A DNA stretch of 64,000 bases from Paracoccus sp. N5 (GCF_000371965.1 NZ_AQUO01000003.1:186001-250000), one strand, 5' to 3'. Counted from the stretch's first letter, positions 51,309 through 60,196 are shown. The notes: a model not told the origin generated them from the letters alone. Numbers and translations are program-made.

Positions 51309-52259
51309 ATGCCCTTCCACGAACCCGTCGATGCCGCCCTTGTCCCGCGTTTCGCGGGACATGCGACCTTCATGCGCCTGCCCGCGCTCAGCGACCCGAC
51401 CGGGCTCGACGTGGCGATCCTCGGCATCCCCTGGGACGGCGGCACCACCAACCGCCCCGGCGCCCGCCACGGCCCGCGCGAGGTGCGCAACCAGTCCAGC
51501 CTGATGCGCCGCGTGCATCACGTCAGCGGCACCGCGCCCTATGAGCGGCTGCGGGTGGCCGACCTGGGCGACCTGGCCGTGCAGCCCATCGACCTGATGG
51601 CGGCGCTGGCGCAGATCGAATCCGGCATCGCGGCGGTCTGCGCGGCCGGAGCCCGCCCGCTCTCGGTCGGCGGCGACCACCTGACCACGCTGCCGGTGCT
51701 GCGCGCCATCCACAAGGCCGCCCCCACGCGCGGCCCGCTGGGGCTGGTGCAGTTCGACGCCCATTCCGACACCAACGACAGCTATTTCGGCGGCAACCGC
51801 TATACCCACGGCACCCCCTTCCGCCGCGCGATCGAGGAAGGCATCCTCGACCCCCGCCGCATGGTGCAGATCGGCATCCGCGGCTCGGTCTATGCCGCGG
51901 ACGAACACCAATGGGCGCAGGACCAGGGCATCCGCATCATCTATATCGAGGAATTCGCCCGCCGCGGCGCCGACCAGATCAGTGCCGAGATCCGCATGCT
52001 GATGGGCGATGCGCCCTGCTACGTCACCTTCGACATCGACAGCATCGACCCCGCCATGGCCCCCGGCACCGGCACGCCCGAGATCGGCGGGTTGACCACG
52101 CGCGAGGCGCAGGCGCTGGTGCGCGGCCTCTCCGGGCTCAACATCCTCGGCGCCGACGTGGTCGAGGTCTCGCCGCCCTTCGACGTCGGCGGCATCACCG
52201 CGCTGACCGGCGCGACGATGCTGTTCGAGCTGCTCTGCGTGCTGGCCGAGACCCGCTAG
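51309..52259 (+). CDS. Ureohydrolase (agmatinase/guanidinobutyrase/guanidinopropionase type)
   Basis: 316 residues with the binuclear Mn site readable: GGDH near residue 118, DAHSDTND near 148 and DIDSIDPAMAPGTGTPE near 240. The GGTTNRPGARHGPREVRNQS opening resembles guanidinopropionase/guanidinobutyrase more than agmatinase, which is not decisive. It would release urea from a guanidino acid. It is 71 bp after the MFS gene on the same strand as creatinase, which makes a shared guanidino-compound theme likely. Confidence 0.88.
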   Translation: MPFHEPVDAALVPRFAGHATFMRLPALSDPTGLDVAILGIPWDGGTTNRPGARHGPREVRNQSSLMRRVHHVSGTAPYERLRVADLGDLAVQPIDLMAALAQIESGIAAVCAAGARPLSVGGDHLTTLPVLRAIHKAAPTRGPLGLVQFDAHSDTNDSYFGGNRYTHGTPFRRAIEEGILDPRRMVQIGIRGSVYAADEHQWAQDQGIRIIYIEEFARRGADQISAEIRMLMGDAPCYVTFDIDSIDPAMAPGTGTPEIGGLTTREAQALVRGLSGLNILGADVVEVSPPFDVGGITALTGATMLFELLCVLAETR

Positions 52260-52261
52260 CC

Positions 52262-53242
52262 TTACTGCAAGGCCTTGTCGGTGATCTCCAGCGTATAGGC
52301 CCCCTCGGGCGCCTTCGAGATCACCGGGTCCGAGCCGCCGCCCAGCAGCACCTTGACCGTGCGGTCGTAATCCGCCGGATCCAGCGCGCCGTTGGAGCCG
52401 GCCGTCAGCTTGGCGATCTCGCCCATCATGCGGGCCTGCACCTCCAGCGTCTGCGCGCCGGTCTCGTCATTGTCGATGACGATCTGCGCCGCCTCGTCGG
52501 GATGCGCCTCGGCATATTTCCAGCCCTTCATCGAGGCGCGGACGAATTTCTCCATCTTCGCGACGAATTCGGGATCCTTCAGCTTGTCCTCCATGACGTA
52601 AAGCCCGTCCTCCAGCGTGGCGACACCCTCGTCCTCGTATTTGAAGGTCACCAGATCCTCGGGCTTCAGCCCGGCATCGATCACCTGCCAATATTCGTTA
52701 TAGGTCATGGTCGAAATGCAGGCCGCCTGCTTTTGCAGCAGCGGATCGACGTTGAAGCCCTGCTTCAGTACCGTCACCCCCTCGGGCGAGCCGTCGGTCG
52801 GGATCTTCAGCGTCGCCATCCAGCTGAGGAACGGATATTCGTTGCCGCCGAACCAGACCCCCAGCGTCTTGCCGCGGAAATCCTCGGGGCCGGTGATGCC
52901 GCTTTCCTTCAGGCAGGTCAGCATCATCCCCGAGCTCTTGAACGGCTGGGCGATATTGACCAGCGCCAGCCCCTTTTCCCGCGCGGCCAGCGCCGACGGC
53001 ATCCAGTCCACCGTCACGTCGGCGCCGCCTCCGGCCATGACCTGGGTGGGCGAGATGTCGGGCCCGCCGGGCATGACGTCGACCTCCAGCCCCTCCTCCT
53101 CATAGAAACCCTTGTCCTTGGCGACGTAATAGCCGGCGAACTGGGCCTGCGTGACCCATTTCAGCTGCAGCTTCACCTCTTCCGCCTGTGCCGCCCCCAC
53201 CGCGAGGGCTGCCAGAGCGGCTCCGATCAGAAATCTGTTCAT
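52262..53242 (-). CDS. ABC transporter substrate-binding protein (NMT1/THI5-like)
   Basis: 326 residues. Signal peptide ending GAAQA20; the mature start EEVKLQLKWVTQAQFAGYYV with AKDKGFYEEEGLEVDVMPGG is typical of NMT1/THI5-like binding proteins for pyrimidines, HMP, taurine or riboflavin. With two permeases and an ATPase on the same strand, next to dihydropyrimidinase, a pyrimidine or hydantoin ligand is likely. ATG 53242 is preferred over an upstream GTG at 53254 because it places the signal peptide correctly. Confidence 0.9.
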   Translation of the reverse strand: MNRFLIGAALAALAVGAAQAEEVKLQLKWVTQAQFAGYYVAKDKGFYEEEGLEVDVMPGGPDISPTQVMAGGGADVTVDWMPSALAAREKGLALVNIAQPFKSSGMMLTCLKESGITGPEDFRGKTLGVWFGGNEYPFLSWMATLKIPTDGSPEGVTVLKQGFNVDPLLQKQAACISTMTYNEYWQVIDAGLKPEDLVTFKYEDEGVATLEDGLYVMEDKLKDPEFVAKMEKFVRASMKGWKYAEAHPDEAAQIVIDNDETGAQTLEVQARMMGEIAKLTAGSNGALDPADYDRTVKVLLGGGSDPVISKAPEGAYTLEITDKALQ

Positions 53243-53300
53243 TCCCGTCTCCACTGTTGGTTGCCGGTTTTGTCCGGACTGGTTGAAATGCCGGTTGAAA

Positions 53301-54149
53301 TCATCGCCCCCGCTGCGAAGGGTGCCAGAAGGTGACCGCCTTTTCGGCCAGCGTCATCAGGCCGAAGAAGCCGCTGCCGGCCAGCGCCGCCACCGCGATC
53401 TCGGCCCAGACCAGCGGCAGGTCCAGCTGCCCCACGGCGGTCGCGATGCGGAAGCCCATGCCCCGCGTGGGCGAGCCGAAGAACTCGGCCACGATGGCGC
53501 CGATCAGCGCCAAGGTGGTGGCGATCTTCAAGCCGTTGAACAGGAACGGCATGGCGGCCGGCAGGCGCAGCTTCAACAGCGTGTCGCGATAGCTCGCGGA
53601 ATAGGTCCGCATCAGGTCGCGTTGCAGCGGATCGGTGGCCGCCAGCCCCGCGACCATGTTCACCAGCACCGGGAAGAACACCATGACCACGACCACGGCG
53701 GCCTTGGACTGCCAGTCGAAGCCGAACCACATCACCAGGATCGGCGCGATGCCGACGATGGGCAGCGCGGCGACGAAATTGCCGACCGGCAGCAGCCCCC
53801 TTTGCAGGAAGGGAAAGCGGTCCACCGCGATGGCGGTCAGCACGGCGGCGCCGCAGCCGATGACATAGCCCGACAGCGCCCCCTTCAGGATGGTCTGGCT
53901 GAAATCGCCCCAAAGCAGCGGCAGGCTGCCGGCAAGGCGCGCCGCGATGTCGGTCGGCGCCGGCAGGATCACCGGGCTGACCGCCAGCCCGCGCACCAGC
54001 CCCTGCCACAGCACCAGCAGCGTGACGCCGAAGAGCGTCGGCACAAAGACCCGCGCCCATCGCGCCGCGCCATGCCGGTTCGCGACCTGCACGTTCAGCG
54101 CCATGGCCGCGATCCAGAAGCCGATGGCGGCCCAGCCCTGCCAGCTCAT
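53301..54149 (-). CDS. ABC transporter permease (SsuC/TauC-like)
   Basis: 282 residues, about six membrane segments. BPD-type EAA loop: YSASYRDTLLKLRLPAAMPF followed by LFNGLKIATTLALIGAIVAEF. Paired with a second homologous permease (ATGA overlap) in the NMT1-type importer, an arrangement known for predicted pyrimidine/HMP transporters. Confidence 0.92.
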   Translation of the reverse strand: MSWQGWAAIGFWIAAMALNVQVANRHGAARWARVFVPTLFGVTLLVLWQGLVRGLAVSPVILPAPTDIAARLAGSLPLLWGDFSQTILKGALSGYVIGCGAAVLTAIAVDRFPFLQRGLLPVGNFVAALPIVGIAPILVMWFGFDWQSKAAVVVVMVFFPVLVNMVAGLAATDPLQRDLMRTYSASYRDTLLKLRLPAAMPFLFNGLKIATTLALIGAIVAEFFGSPTRGMGFRIATAVGQLDLPLVWAEIAVAALAGSGFFGLMTLAEKAVTFWHPSQRGR

Positions 54150-55009
54150 CGCGAAAACCCCATGCGGCTCAACGTCACCCGCTCGACCGCGCCGATCAGC
54201 ATGACCAGCACCGCGGCCAGGATGGCGGCGGCGAACAGCGCCGCCCAGATCTGCACGGTCTGGCCGTAATAGCTGCCCGACAGCAGCCGCGCGCCCAGCC
54301 CCGCCGTCGCCCCCGCCGGCAGTTCCGCGACGATGGTCCCGACCAGCGCCGCCGCGATCCCGACCTTCAGCGAGGCGAACAGATAGGGCACCGAGGACGG
54401 CAGCCGCAGCATCCGCAAGGTCTGCCCCTGCGAGGCACTATAGGTCCGCAGCAGGTCCAGCTGCATCCCGTCCGGCGCCCGCAAGCCCTTGACCATGCCG
54501 ACCAGCACCGGGAAGAAGCTCAGATAGGCGGCGATCAGCGCCTTGGGCAGCAAGCCCTTGATCCCGAGCGAGGCCAGCACCACGATCACCATCGGCGCGA
54601 TCGCCAGGATCGGGATGGTCTGCGAGGCGATGGCCCAGGGCATCACGCTCATGTCCATCGCCCGGCTGTGCACGATGCCGATGGCCAGCAAAAGCCCCGC
54701 CGCCGTCCCCAGCGCGAACCCGGCCAGCGTCGCCGACAGCGTCACCCCGGCATGCCAGATCAGGCTGCGCTTCGAGGTGATCTTCTGCCCGGCCACGCCG
54801 TCCCACAGCCCCTTGGCGACCTGATGCGGCGCCGGCAGCACCGGCCGGTCCTGCACCATGGTCTCGCGCAGCATCTGGCCGAAGCCGATCTCGCTGCCCG
54901 CCCGCGCCGCCTGGTCCAGCACCCAGGCCCGGTTCAGCATGACTGCCGCAGCGTACCAGATCACCAGGATCGCCAGCAGCACGGTCAGGACCGGCAGGAC
55001 GCGGCTCAT
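54146..55009 (-). CDS. ABC transporter permease (SsuC/TauC-like), second subunit
   Basis: 287 residues. EAA loop YSASQGQTLRMLRLPSSVPY then LFASLKVGIAAALVGTIVAEL, and the periplasmic loop includes a helix between TM1 and TM2 that is longer than in the other permease. Likely forms a heterodimeric channel with it. A 90-bp gap separates it from the ATPase gene. Confidence 0.92.
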   Translation of the reverse strand: MSRVLPVLTVLLAILVIWYAAAVMLNRAWVLDQAARAGSEIGFGQMLRETMVQDRPVLPAPHQVAKGLWDGVAGQKITSKRSLIWHAGVTLSATLAGFALGTAAGLLLAIGIVHSRAMDMSVMPWAIASQTIPILAIAPMVIVVLASLGIKGLLPKALIAAYLSFFPVLVGMVKGLRAPDGMQLDLLRTYSASQGQTLRMLRLPSSVPYLFASLKVGIAAALVGTIVAELPAGATAGLGARLLSGSYYGQTVQIWAALFAAAILAAVLVMLIGAVERVTLSRMGFSR

Positions 55010-55099
55010 GTCGCAATCCTTCCGCGAACGGCGCCAAACGGTGCATCCCCGGTGTACGCGCGGTGTACGCCCCGTGCATCTCCGGTGCGGACCGCAGCC

Positions 55100-55885
55100 T
55101 CAATCATGGCCGTGTCCCTCGTGCAAACCCTCGCGCACCTCATGGGCGATGCGGATGAACTCGGGTGTGTCGCGAATATCCAATGGCCGGACCCGCGGCA
55201 GCGGGCTTTCGATCACCTTGGTGATGCGCCCCGGGCGCGGCGACATGACCACGATCCGGGTGGACAGGTAAACCGCCTCGGGGATGGAATGGGTGACGAA
55301 GGCGATGGTCTTGCCGGTCCGCTGCCACAGCCGCAACAGCTCCTCGTTCAGCCGGTCGCGCACGATCTCGTCCAGCGCGCCGAAGGGCTCGTCCATCAGC
55401 AGGATCTCGGCGTCGAAGGCCAGCGCGCGGGCGATGCTGGCGCGCTGCTGCATGCCGCCCGACAGCTGCCAGGGGAACTTGCGGCCGAACTGCCCGAGCT
55501 CCACCAGATCCAGCACCGCCTGGACCCGTGTCGCCTGCTCCGCCTTGGGATAGCCCATGATCTCCAGCGGCAGGCGGATGTTCCCGGCGATGGTGCGCCA
55601 GGGATAAAGTCCAGCCGCCTGAAAGACATAGCCGTAGCTCCTGGCCCGCCGCGCCGCATCGGCCGTCATGCCGCGCACGGTCAGGCTGCCGCCCGTCGGC
55701 GTCTCCAGCGCGGCGATGCAGCGCAGAAGCGTGGTCTTGCCGCAGCCCGAGGGGCCGATGAAGCTGACGAAATCGCCGGGCGCCACGGTCAGGTCCACGT
55801 CCTTCAGCGCATGGACCGGGCCGTCGTCGGTGGGAAAGGTCAGGTTCAGGTGCCGGGCCTCGATGACCGCCGGTGCCGCCTCCAC
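55100..55885 (-). CDS. ABC transporter ATPase (SsuB/TauB-like)
   Basis: 261 residues with Walker A GPSGCGKTTLLRCIAALE, Q-loop VFQAAGLYPWRTIAGNI, signature LSGGMQQRASIARAL, Walker B ILLMDEPFGALDEIVRDRL and switch VTHSIPEAVYLS. The start appears to be a GTG at 55885, one base after the dihydropyrimidinase stop, so translation is probably coupled to it. Confidence 0.93.
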   Translation of the reverse strand: MEAAPAVIEARHLNLTFPTDDGPVHALKDVDLTVAPGDFVSFIGPSGCGKTTLLRCIAALETPTGGSLTVRGMTADAARRARSYGYVFQAAGLYPWRTIAGNIRLPLEIMGYPKAEQATRVQAVLDLVELGQFGRKFPWQLSGGMQQRASIARALAFDAEILLMDEPFGALDEIVRDRLNEELLRLWQRTGKTIAFVTHSIPEAVYLSTRIVVMSPRPGRITKVIESPLPRVRPLDIRDTPEFIRIAHEVREGLHEGHGHD

Positions 55886-55886
55886 C

Positions 55887-57338
55887 TCACACCCCGCTGG
55901 CCGGAATGCCGGCGCGCGACACCGGCCTGGGCTCGCTCAGCGCCTTCCAGGTCGACAGCGCCCGGCCGACCGCGCCCCGGGGCTCGCGCGCCACGAACTG
56001 GCCATGGCCCTCATGCGTATCGACCTTGCCCTCGGTCACCGCGACCACGCCGCGGGTCAGGGTAAAGCGCGGCAGCCCCACCACCTCGCGCCCCTCGAAG
56101 ACATTGTAATCAATGGCGGATTGTTGCCCCGCGGCGGTGATGGTCTTTTTCGCCTCCGGATCCCAGACCACCAGATCGGCATCGGCGCCGACCAGCACCG
56201 CGCCCTTCCTGGGATAGATGTCCAGGATCTTGGCGATATTGGTCGAGGTCACCGCCACGAACTCGTTCGGCGTCAGCCGCCCGGTCCTGACACCCATGGT
56301 CCACAGCATCGGCATCCGCTCCTCAAGCCCGCCGGTGCCGTTCGGGATCTTGGTGAAATCGCCGATGCCAAAGCGTTTCTGCGCGGTGGTAAAGGCGCAA
56401 TGATCCGTCGCCACGCAGCTCAGGCTGCCCGAGGCCAGCCCGGCCCACAGGCTGTCCTGGTGCCGCTTGTCGCGGAACGGCGGCGACATCACCCGCCGCG
56501 CCGCATGGTCCCAATCCGGGTTGGCATATTCGCTCTCGTCCAGCACCAGATGCTGGATCAGCGGCTCGCCCCAGACCCGCTTGCCCAAGCTCCGCGCCCG
56601 CCGGATCGCCTCATGGCTTTCCTCGCAGGAGGTATGCACGACATAAAGCGGCACCCCGGCCATGTCGGCGATCATGATGGCGCGGTTGGTCGCCTCGCCC
56701 TCGACCTGGCTCGGTCGGGAATAGGCATGCGCCTCGGGCCCGGTGTTGCCCTCGGCCAGCAGCCTGGCCGACATGCTGGCGACGATATCGCCGTTCTCGG
56801 CATGGACCAGCGGGATCGCTCCCAGCTCGGCGCAGCGCCGGAAACTGGCGAACAGCTCCTCGTCATTCACCATCAGGCTGCCCTTGTAGGCCATGAAATG
56901 CTTGAAGGTATTGATGCCGCGCCCGGTCACGGCCTGCATCTCGTCAAAGACCTGCTCGCCCCACCAGGTGACCGCCATGTGAAAGGAATAATCGCAGCAG
57001 GCCCGCCCGGCCTTGTTGTCCCATTTCTTCAAGGCATCCAGCAGCCCCTCGCCCGGGGCGGGCAGGGCGAAATCCACCACCATCGTGGTGCCGCCGGCCA
57101 GCGCCCCCCGCGTCCCGCTCTCGAAATCATCGCTGGAATAGGTGCCCATGAAGGGCATCTCCAGATGCGTATGCGGGTCGATCCCGCCCGGCATGACATG
57201 GCAGCCCGTCGCATCCAGCACCGTATCGCCCGCCAGCCCCTGGCCAATCTCGACGATCCGCCCGCCCTCGATCAGCACATCCGCCGGATAGCTCAGATCC
57301 GCCGTGACGATGGTGCCGCCCTTGATGACCGTGCTCAT
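55887..57338 (-). CDS. hydA: Dihydropyrimidinase (D-hydantoinase)
   Basis: 483 residues, cyclic amidohydrolase. Metal site HTHLEMPFMG near residue 57, the carboxylated Lys in NTFKHFMAYKGSLMV near 150, His in LVHAENGD and VVHTSCEE, and Asp in SCVATDHCAF. It opens 5,6-dihydrouracil/thymine to N-carbamoyl-beta-alanine analogues; hydantoins are common alternative substrates. In the operon with an N-carbamoyl amidohydrolase and PreTA it is step 2 of reductive pyrimidine breakdown. Confidence 0.95.
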   Translation of the reverse strand: MSTVIKGGTIVTADLSYPADVLIEGGRIVEIGQGLAGDTVLDATGCHVMPGGIDPHTHLEMPFMGTYSSDDFESGTRGALAGGTTMVVDFALPAPGEGLLDALKKWDNKAGRACCDYSFHMAVTWWGEQVFDEMQAVTGRGINTFKHFMAYKGSLMVNDEELFASFRRCAELGAIPLVHAENGDIVASMSARLLAEGNTGPEAHAYSRPSQVEGEATNRAIMIADMAGVPLYVVHTSCEESHEAIRRARSLGKRVWGEPLIQHLVLDESEYANPDWDHAARRVMSPPFRDKRHQDSLWAGLASGSLSCVATDHCAFTTAQKRFGIGDFTKIPNGTGGLEERMPMLWTMGVRTGRLTPNEFVAVTSTNIAKILDIYPRKGAVLVGADADLVVWDPEAKKTITAAGQQSAIDYNVFEGREVVGLPRFTLTRGVVAVTEGKVDTHEGHGQFVAREPRGAVGRALSTWKALSEPRPVSRAGIPASGV

Positions 57339-57351
57339 GCCTCAGCCCTTC

Positions 57352-57395
57352 TCCGTTTTCCAAATACCCCGGGGGTCCGGGGGCAGAGCCCCCGG
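57352..57395 (-). terminator. Hairpin and GGGGTATTT element between amidohydrolase and hydA
   Basis: On the minus strand an 8-bp perfect stem CCGGGGGC / GCCCCCGG (57377-57395, AGA-type loop) is followed by ACCCCCGGGGTATTTGGAAAA. The same downstream element follows other genes at 30057, 37440 and 60170, suggesting a terminator-associated unit. Confidence 0.7.
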
Positions 57396-57408
57396 CCCGG
57401 CCGCACCA

Positions 57409-58659
57409 TCACGCGACCACCTCGGCCGTCTCCAGCACCGCATGCAGCAGCACGTCGGCCCCGGCGGCGGCCCATTCCGGGCTGATCTCCTCGGCCTCGT
57501 TATGCGAAAGCCCGCCGACGCAGGGGCACATGACCATGGTCGCCGGCGCGACCTTCGCCGCCCAGCAGGCATCATGCCCCGCGCCCGAGATGATGTCGCA
57601 ATGATCCAGTCCCAGCCGCTCGGCCGCCTCGCGCACCCGCCCGACCAGCACCGGGTCGAAGGTCACCGGGTCGAAATGCCCCACCGCCTCGACCGAACAA
57701 CCCACTGACAACGCATCACAAATCTCCTGCGCGCGCGTCTCGATCTCGGCCCGCATCCCGTCCAGCTTGGCCTGGTCGGGGCTGCGGATGTCGACCGTGA
57801 AGACCACCGTCCCCGGCAGCACGTTGCGCGAATTCGGGCTGAACTTCACCTGCCCGACGCCGCCCACGGCGCCAGGCTGGGCGGCCATCGCAACCTCTTG
57901 AACCATCTCGAAAATCCGCGCCATGGCCAGCCCGGCATTCACCCGCATCTCCATGGGCGTCGAGCCGGTATGCGCCTCGCGCCCGGTCAGGGTGAATTCC
58001 AGCCACCACAGCCCCTGGCAATGCGTCACCACGCCGATGGTCTTCTGCTCGGCCTCCAGGATCGGGCCCTGCTCGATGTGATATTCGAAATAGGCATGCA
58101 TCTTGCGGGCGCCGACCTCTTCCTCGCCCAGCCAGCCGATGCGCTTCAGCTCGTCGCCGAAGCGCAGGCCCTGTTGATCCTCGCGGGCATAGGCATAGTC
58201 CAGGTCCAGCACCCCGGCGAAGACGCCCGAGGCCAGCATGGCCGGCGCGAAACGCGCGCCCTCCTCATTGGTCCAGTTCGTCACCACGATGGGATGCCGG
58301 GTGCGGATGCCAAGGTCGTTCATCGTCCGCACCAGCTCCAGCCCGGCCAGCACGCCCAGCACGCCGTCGTATTTGCCGCCGGTCGGCTGGGTATCGAGAT
58401 GCGAGCCGACATAGACCGGCAGCGCGTCCGGGTCCTCGCCCGGCCGGGTGGCGAACATGGTGCCCATGCGGTCCACGCCCAGGCTCAGCCCGGCCTCCTC
58501 GCACCAGCGCTGGAACAGGGCGCGACCCTCGGCATCGGCGTCGGTCAGGGTCTGGCGGTTGTTGCCGCCGGCCACGCCGGGACCGATCCTGGCCATCTGC
58601 ATCAGGCTGTCCCACAGCCGCGCGGAATCGATGCGGAGATTCTCTCCGGGTGCTGGCAT
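57409..58659 (-). CDS. Zn-dependent N-carbamoyl amidohydrolase (beta-ureidopropionase/allantoate amidohydrolase type)
   Basis: 416 residues, M20-like. Metal-binding HLDTQPTGGKYDGVLGVLAG near residue 88, NEEGARFAPAMLASGVFAG near 130, HIEQGPILEAE near 195 and the C-terminal GAGHDACWAAKVAPATM. Family members act on N-carbamoyl-beta-alanine, N-carbamoyl-L-amino acids or allantoate. With dihydropyrimidinase next door, step 3 of pyrimidine degradation is most likely. ATG 58659 follows GGGAGA; the longer frame to 58746 would overlap one of the operators. Confidence 0.92.
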   Translation of the reverse strand: MPAPGENLRIDSARLWDSLMQMARIGPGVAGGNNRQTLTDADAEGRALFQRWCEEAGLSLGVDRMGTMFATRPGEDPDALPVYVGSHLDTQPTGGKYDGVLGVLAGLELVRTMNDLGIRTRHPIVVTNWTNEEGARFAPAMLASGVFAGVLDLDYAYAREDQQGLRFGDELKRIGWLGEEEVGARKMHAYFEYHIEQGPILEAEQKTIGVVTHCQGLWWLEFTLTGREAHTGSTPMEMRVNAGLAMARIFEMVQEVAMAAQPGAVGGVGQVKFSPNSRNVLPGTVVFTVDIRSPDQAKLDGMRAEIETRAQEICDALSVGCSVEAVGHFDPVTFDPVLVGRVREAAERLGLDHCDIISGAGHDACWAAKVAPATMVMCPCVGGLSHNEAEEISPEWAAAGADVLLHAVLETAEVVA

Positions 58660-58714
58660 GTGCTTGATCTCCCTGTCGGCTTCGGGGCTTCGGCCCTCTT
58701 GCGACGAATCCTTT

Positions 58715-58732
58715 TCTGACCGTATGGTCAGA
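58715..58732. promoter_or_regulatory. RutR-like operator 1
   Basis: TCTGACC-GTAT-GGTCAGA, perfect 7-bp arms, close to the known RutR consensus TTGACCAnnTGGTCAA. It lies 56 bp upstream of the amidohydrolase start in the divergent promoter region shared with the TetR gene. Confidence 0.7.
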
Positions 58733-58749
58733 TTGCAGGAGGCCACGTT

Positions 58750-58765
58750 CTGACCATTCGGTCAA
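58750..58765. promoter_or_regulatory. RutR-like operator 2
   Basis: CTGACC-ATTC-GGTCAA matches 14 of 16 positions of TTGACCAnnTGGTCAA (n free). It is 26 bp before the TetR ATG and 34 bp centre-to-centre from the first site. Confidence 0.7.
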
Positions 58766-58790
58766 CAAAAATTCAGCCGCAGAGGCCCGG

Positions 58791-59438
58791 ATGAGCGCCA
58801 GTTCCGATGCAGAAGGCCCAAGAATCGGGCGGCGCGAGGCAAACCGCCGCGCCACCGAGGAGGCGATCCTGAACGCGGCCGAGACGGTCTTTGCCGAGGC
58901 CGGTTTCGGCGGCGCTACCATGCAGCTGATCGCCGATCTGGCCGGGCTACCGAAAGCCAACCTGCACTATTATTTCGCCAGCAAGGAAGAGCTTTACCGC
59001 CGCGTGGTCGAGCGCATCTTCCAGATCTGGCTCGAGGCCGCGCGCGCCATGGACGACGCCCCGGGCCCCGCCGAGGGCATCGCTGCCTATATCGACGCCA
59101 AGATGGAGATTTCGCGCCGGCATCCGAACGGCTCGAAGGTCTGGGCCAGCGAGGTGATGCATGGCGCGCCGGTGATCCAGGACTATCTGGAAACCACGCT
59201 GCGCGACTGGACCGCCGGGCGGGCCGCGGTGATCCAGGGCTGGATCGACGCCGGCAAGATGGCGCCGACCGATCCGCAGCACCTGCTTTACATGCTCTGG
59301 GCCGCGACGCAGCATTACGCCGATTTCGGCCACCAGATCGAGGTGCTGAACGGCGGGCCGCTGCGCGATGCGGACTGGCGCGCGGCGCGGGAATCGGTCA
59401 AACGGGTCATCCTGCGCGGCATCGGCGTGGCGGTCTGA
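58791..59438 (+). CDS. TetR family regulator, RutR-like, first of a tandem pair
   Basis: 215 residues. HTH with ATMQLIADLAGLPKANLHYYFASKEELYRRVV (two contiguous parts), then a RutR-type ligand domain with the shared features EISRRHPNGSKVWASEVMHG and DPQHLLYMLWAATQHYADF. Divergent from the amidohydrolase with two RutR-like sites between. Probably senses a pyrimidine; it is less close to E. coli RutR than its downstream neighbour. Confidence 0.88.
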   Translation: MSASSDAEGPRIGRREANRRATEEAILNAAETVFAEAGFGGATMQLIADLAGLPKANLHYYFASKEELYRRVVERIFQIWLEAARAMDDAPGPAEGIAAYIDAKMEISRRHPNGSKVWASEVMHGAPVIQDYLETTLRDWTAGRAAVIQGWIDAGKMAPTDPQHLLYMLWAATQHYADFGHQIEVLNGGPLRDADWRAARESVKRVILRGIGVAV

Positions 59439-59453
59439 CGGGAAAGGGCGACA

Positions 59454-60065
59454 TTGGACGACGGCAATCCGGCACGGACGCGCATCCAGCGCCGCAACCG
59501 CAAGGCCATCCTGGAGGCCGCGCTGGAGGTGTTTTCCGCCCAGGGCTTTCGCGGCGCGACGCTGGACCAGATCGCCACCGAGGCCGGGCTGTCGAAGCCG
59601 AACCTGCTGTATTACTTCGCCTCGAAGGAGGCGATCCATGCCGAGCTGCTGGCCGGCCTGCTGGATGTCTGGCTGGCGCCGCTGCGCGAGCTGGACCCGG
59701 CCGGCGCGCCGGAGGCCGAGATCCTGCGCTATGTCCGCCGCAAGCTGGAGATGAGCCGGGAGATGCCGCGCGAAAGCCGGCTGTTCGCCAATGAGATGCT
59801 GCAGGGCGCGCCGCGCCTGGCCGAGGCGCTGCCCGGGCTGAAGGCGCTGGTCGATGAAAAGGCCGGCGTCATCCGCGCCTGGAGCGCGGCGGGAAGGCTG
59901 GCGCCGGTCGATCCGCATCACCTGATCTTCGCCATCTGGGCCCTGACCCAGCATTACGCCGATTTCGAGGTGCAGGTGCGCGCCGTGCTGGGCCCCGGCC
60001 ACGATCCCTATGACGAGGCCGGGGCATTCCTGGACATGCTGTTCGCGCGGCTGCTTCGGGTCTGA
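59454..60065 (+). CDS. TetR family regulator, RutR-like, second of a tandem pair
   Basis: 203 residues. HTH (ATLDQIATEAGLSKPNLLYYF) and ligand domain with LLDVWLAPLRELD, KLEMSREMPRESRLFANEML and DPHHLIFAIWALTQHYADFE, closely matching RutR motif order. No ATG fits; TTG at 59454 is preceded by GGAAAGGG and is taken as the start. It lies 15 bp after the first TetR gene. RutR binds uracil/thymine, which suits the surrounding pyrimidine genes. Confidence 0.86.
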   Translation: MDDGNPARTRIQRRNRKAILEAALEVFSAQGFRGATLDQIATEAGLSKPNLLYYFASKEAIHAELLAGLLDVWLAPLRELDPAGAPEAEILRYVRRKLEMSREMPRESRLFANEMLQGAPRLAEALPGLKALVDEKAGVIRAWSAAGRLAPVDPHHLIFAIWALTQHYADFEVQVRAVLGPGHDPYDEAGAFLDMLFARLLRV

Positions 60066-60075
60066 CGCGCGGCAG

Positions 60076-60163
60076 CCGGGGGTTTCACACCCCCGGACCC
60101 GCTCGATACCGGGGGTTTCACACCCCCGACCCGCTCGATACCGGGGGTTTCACACCCCCGGAC
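60076..60163. repeat. Three tandem copies of a 32-33-bp hairpin repeat
   Basis: Unit CCGGGGGTTTCACACCCCCGG + ACCCGCTCGATA begins at 60076, 60109 and 60141 (33, 32 and a partial 23 bp). Each unit can form a CCGGGGG/CCCCCGG stem with a TTTCACA loop. It sits between convergent tetR and preA and leads into a GGGGTATTT element, so it probably acts as a stacked terminator. Confidence 0.85.
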
Positions 60164-60196
60164 CCCCGTGGGGTATTTCTGAAACGGAGAAGGCGA

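Noticed and set aside
60076..60163. Tandem repeat considered as a CRISPR remnant
   Set aside because: Units are directly adjacent with a constant linker, there are no variable spacers, and no cas gene is nearby.
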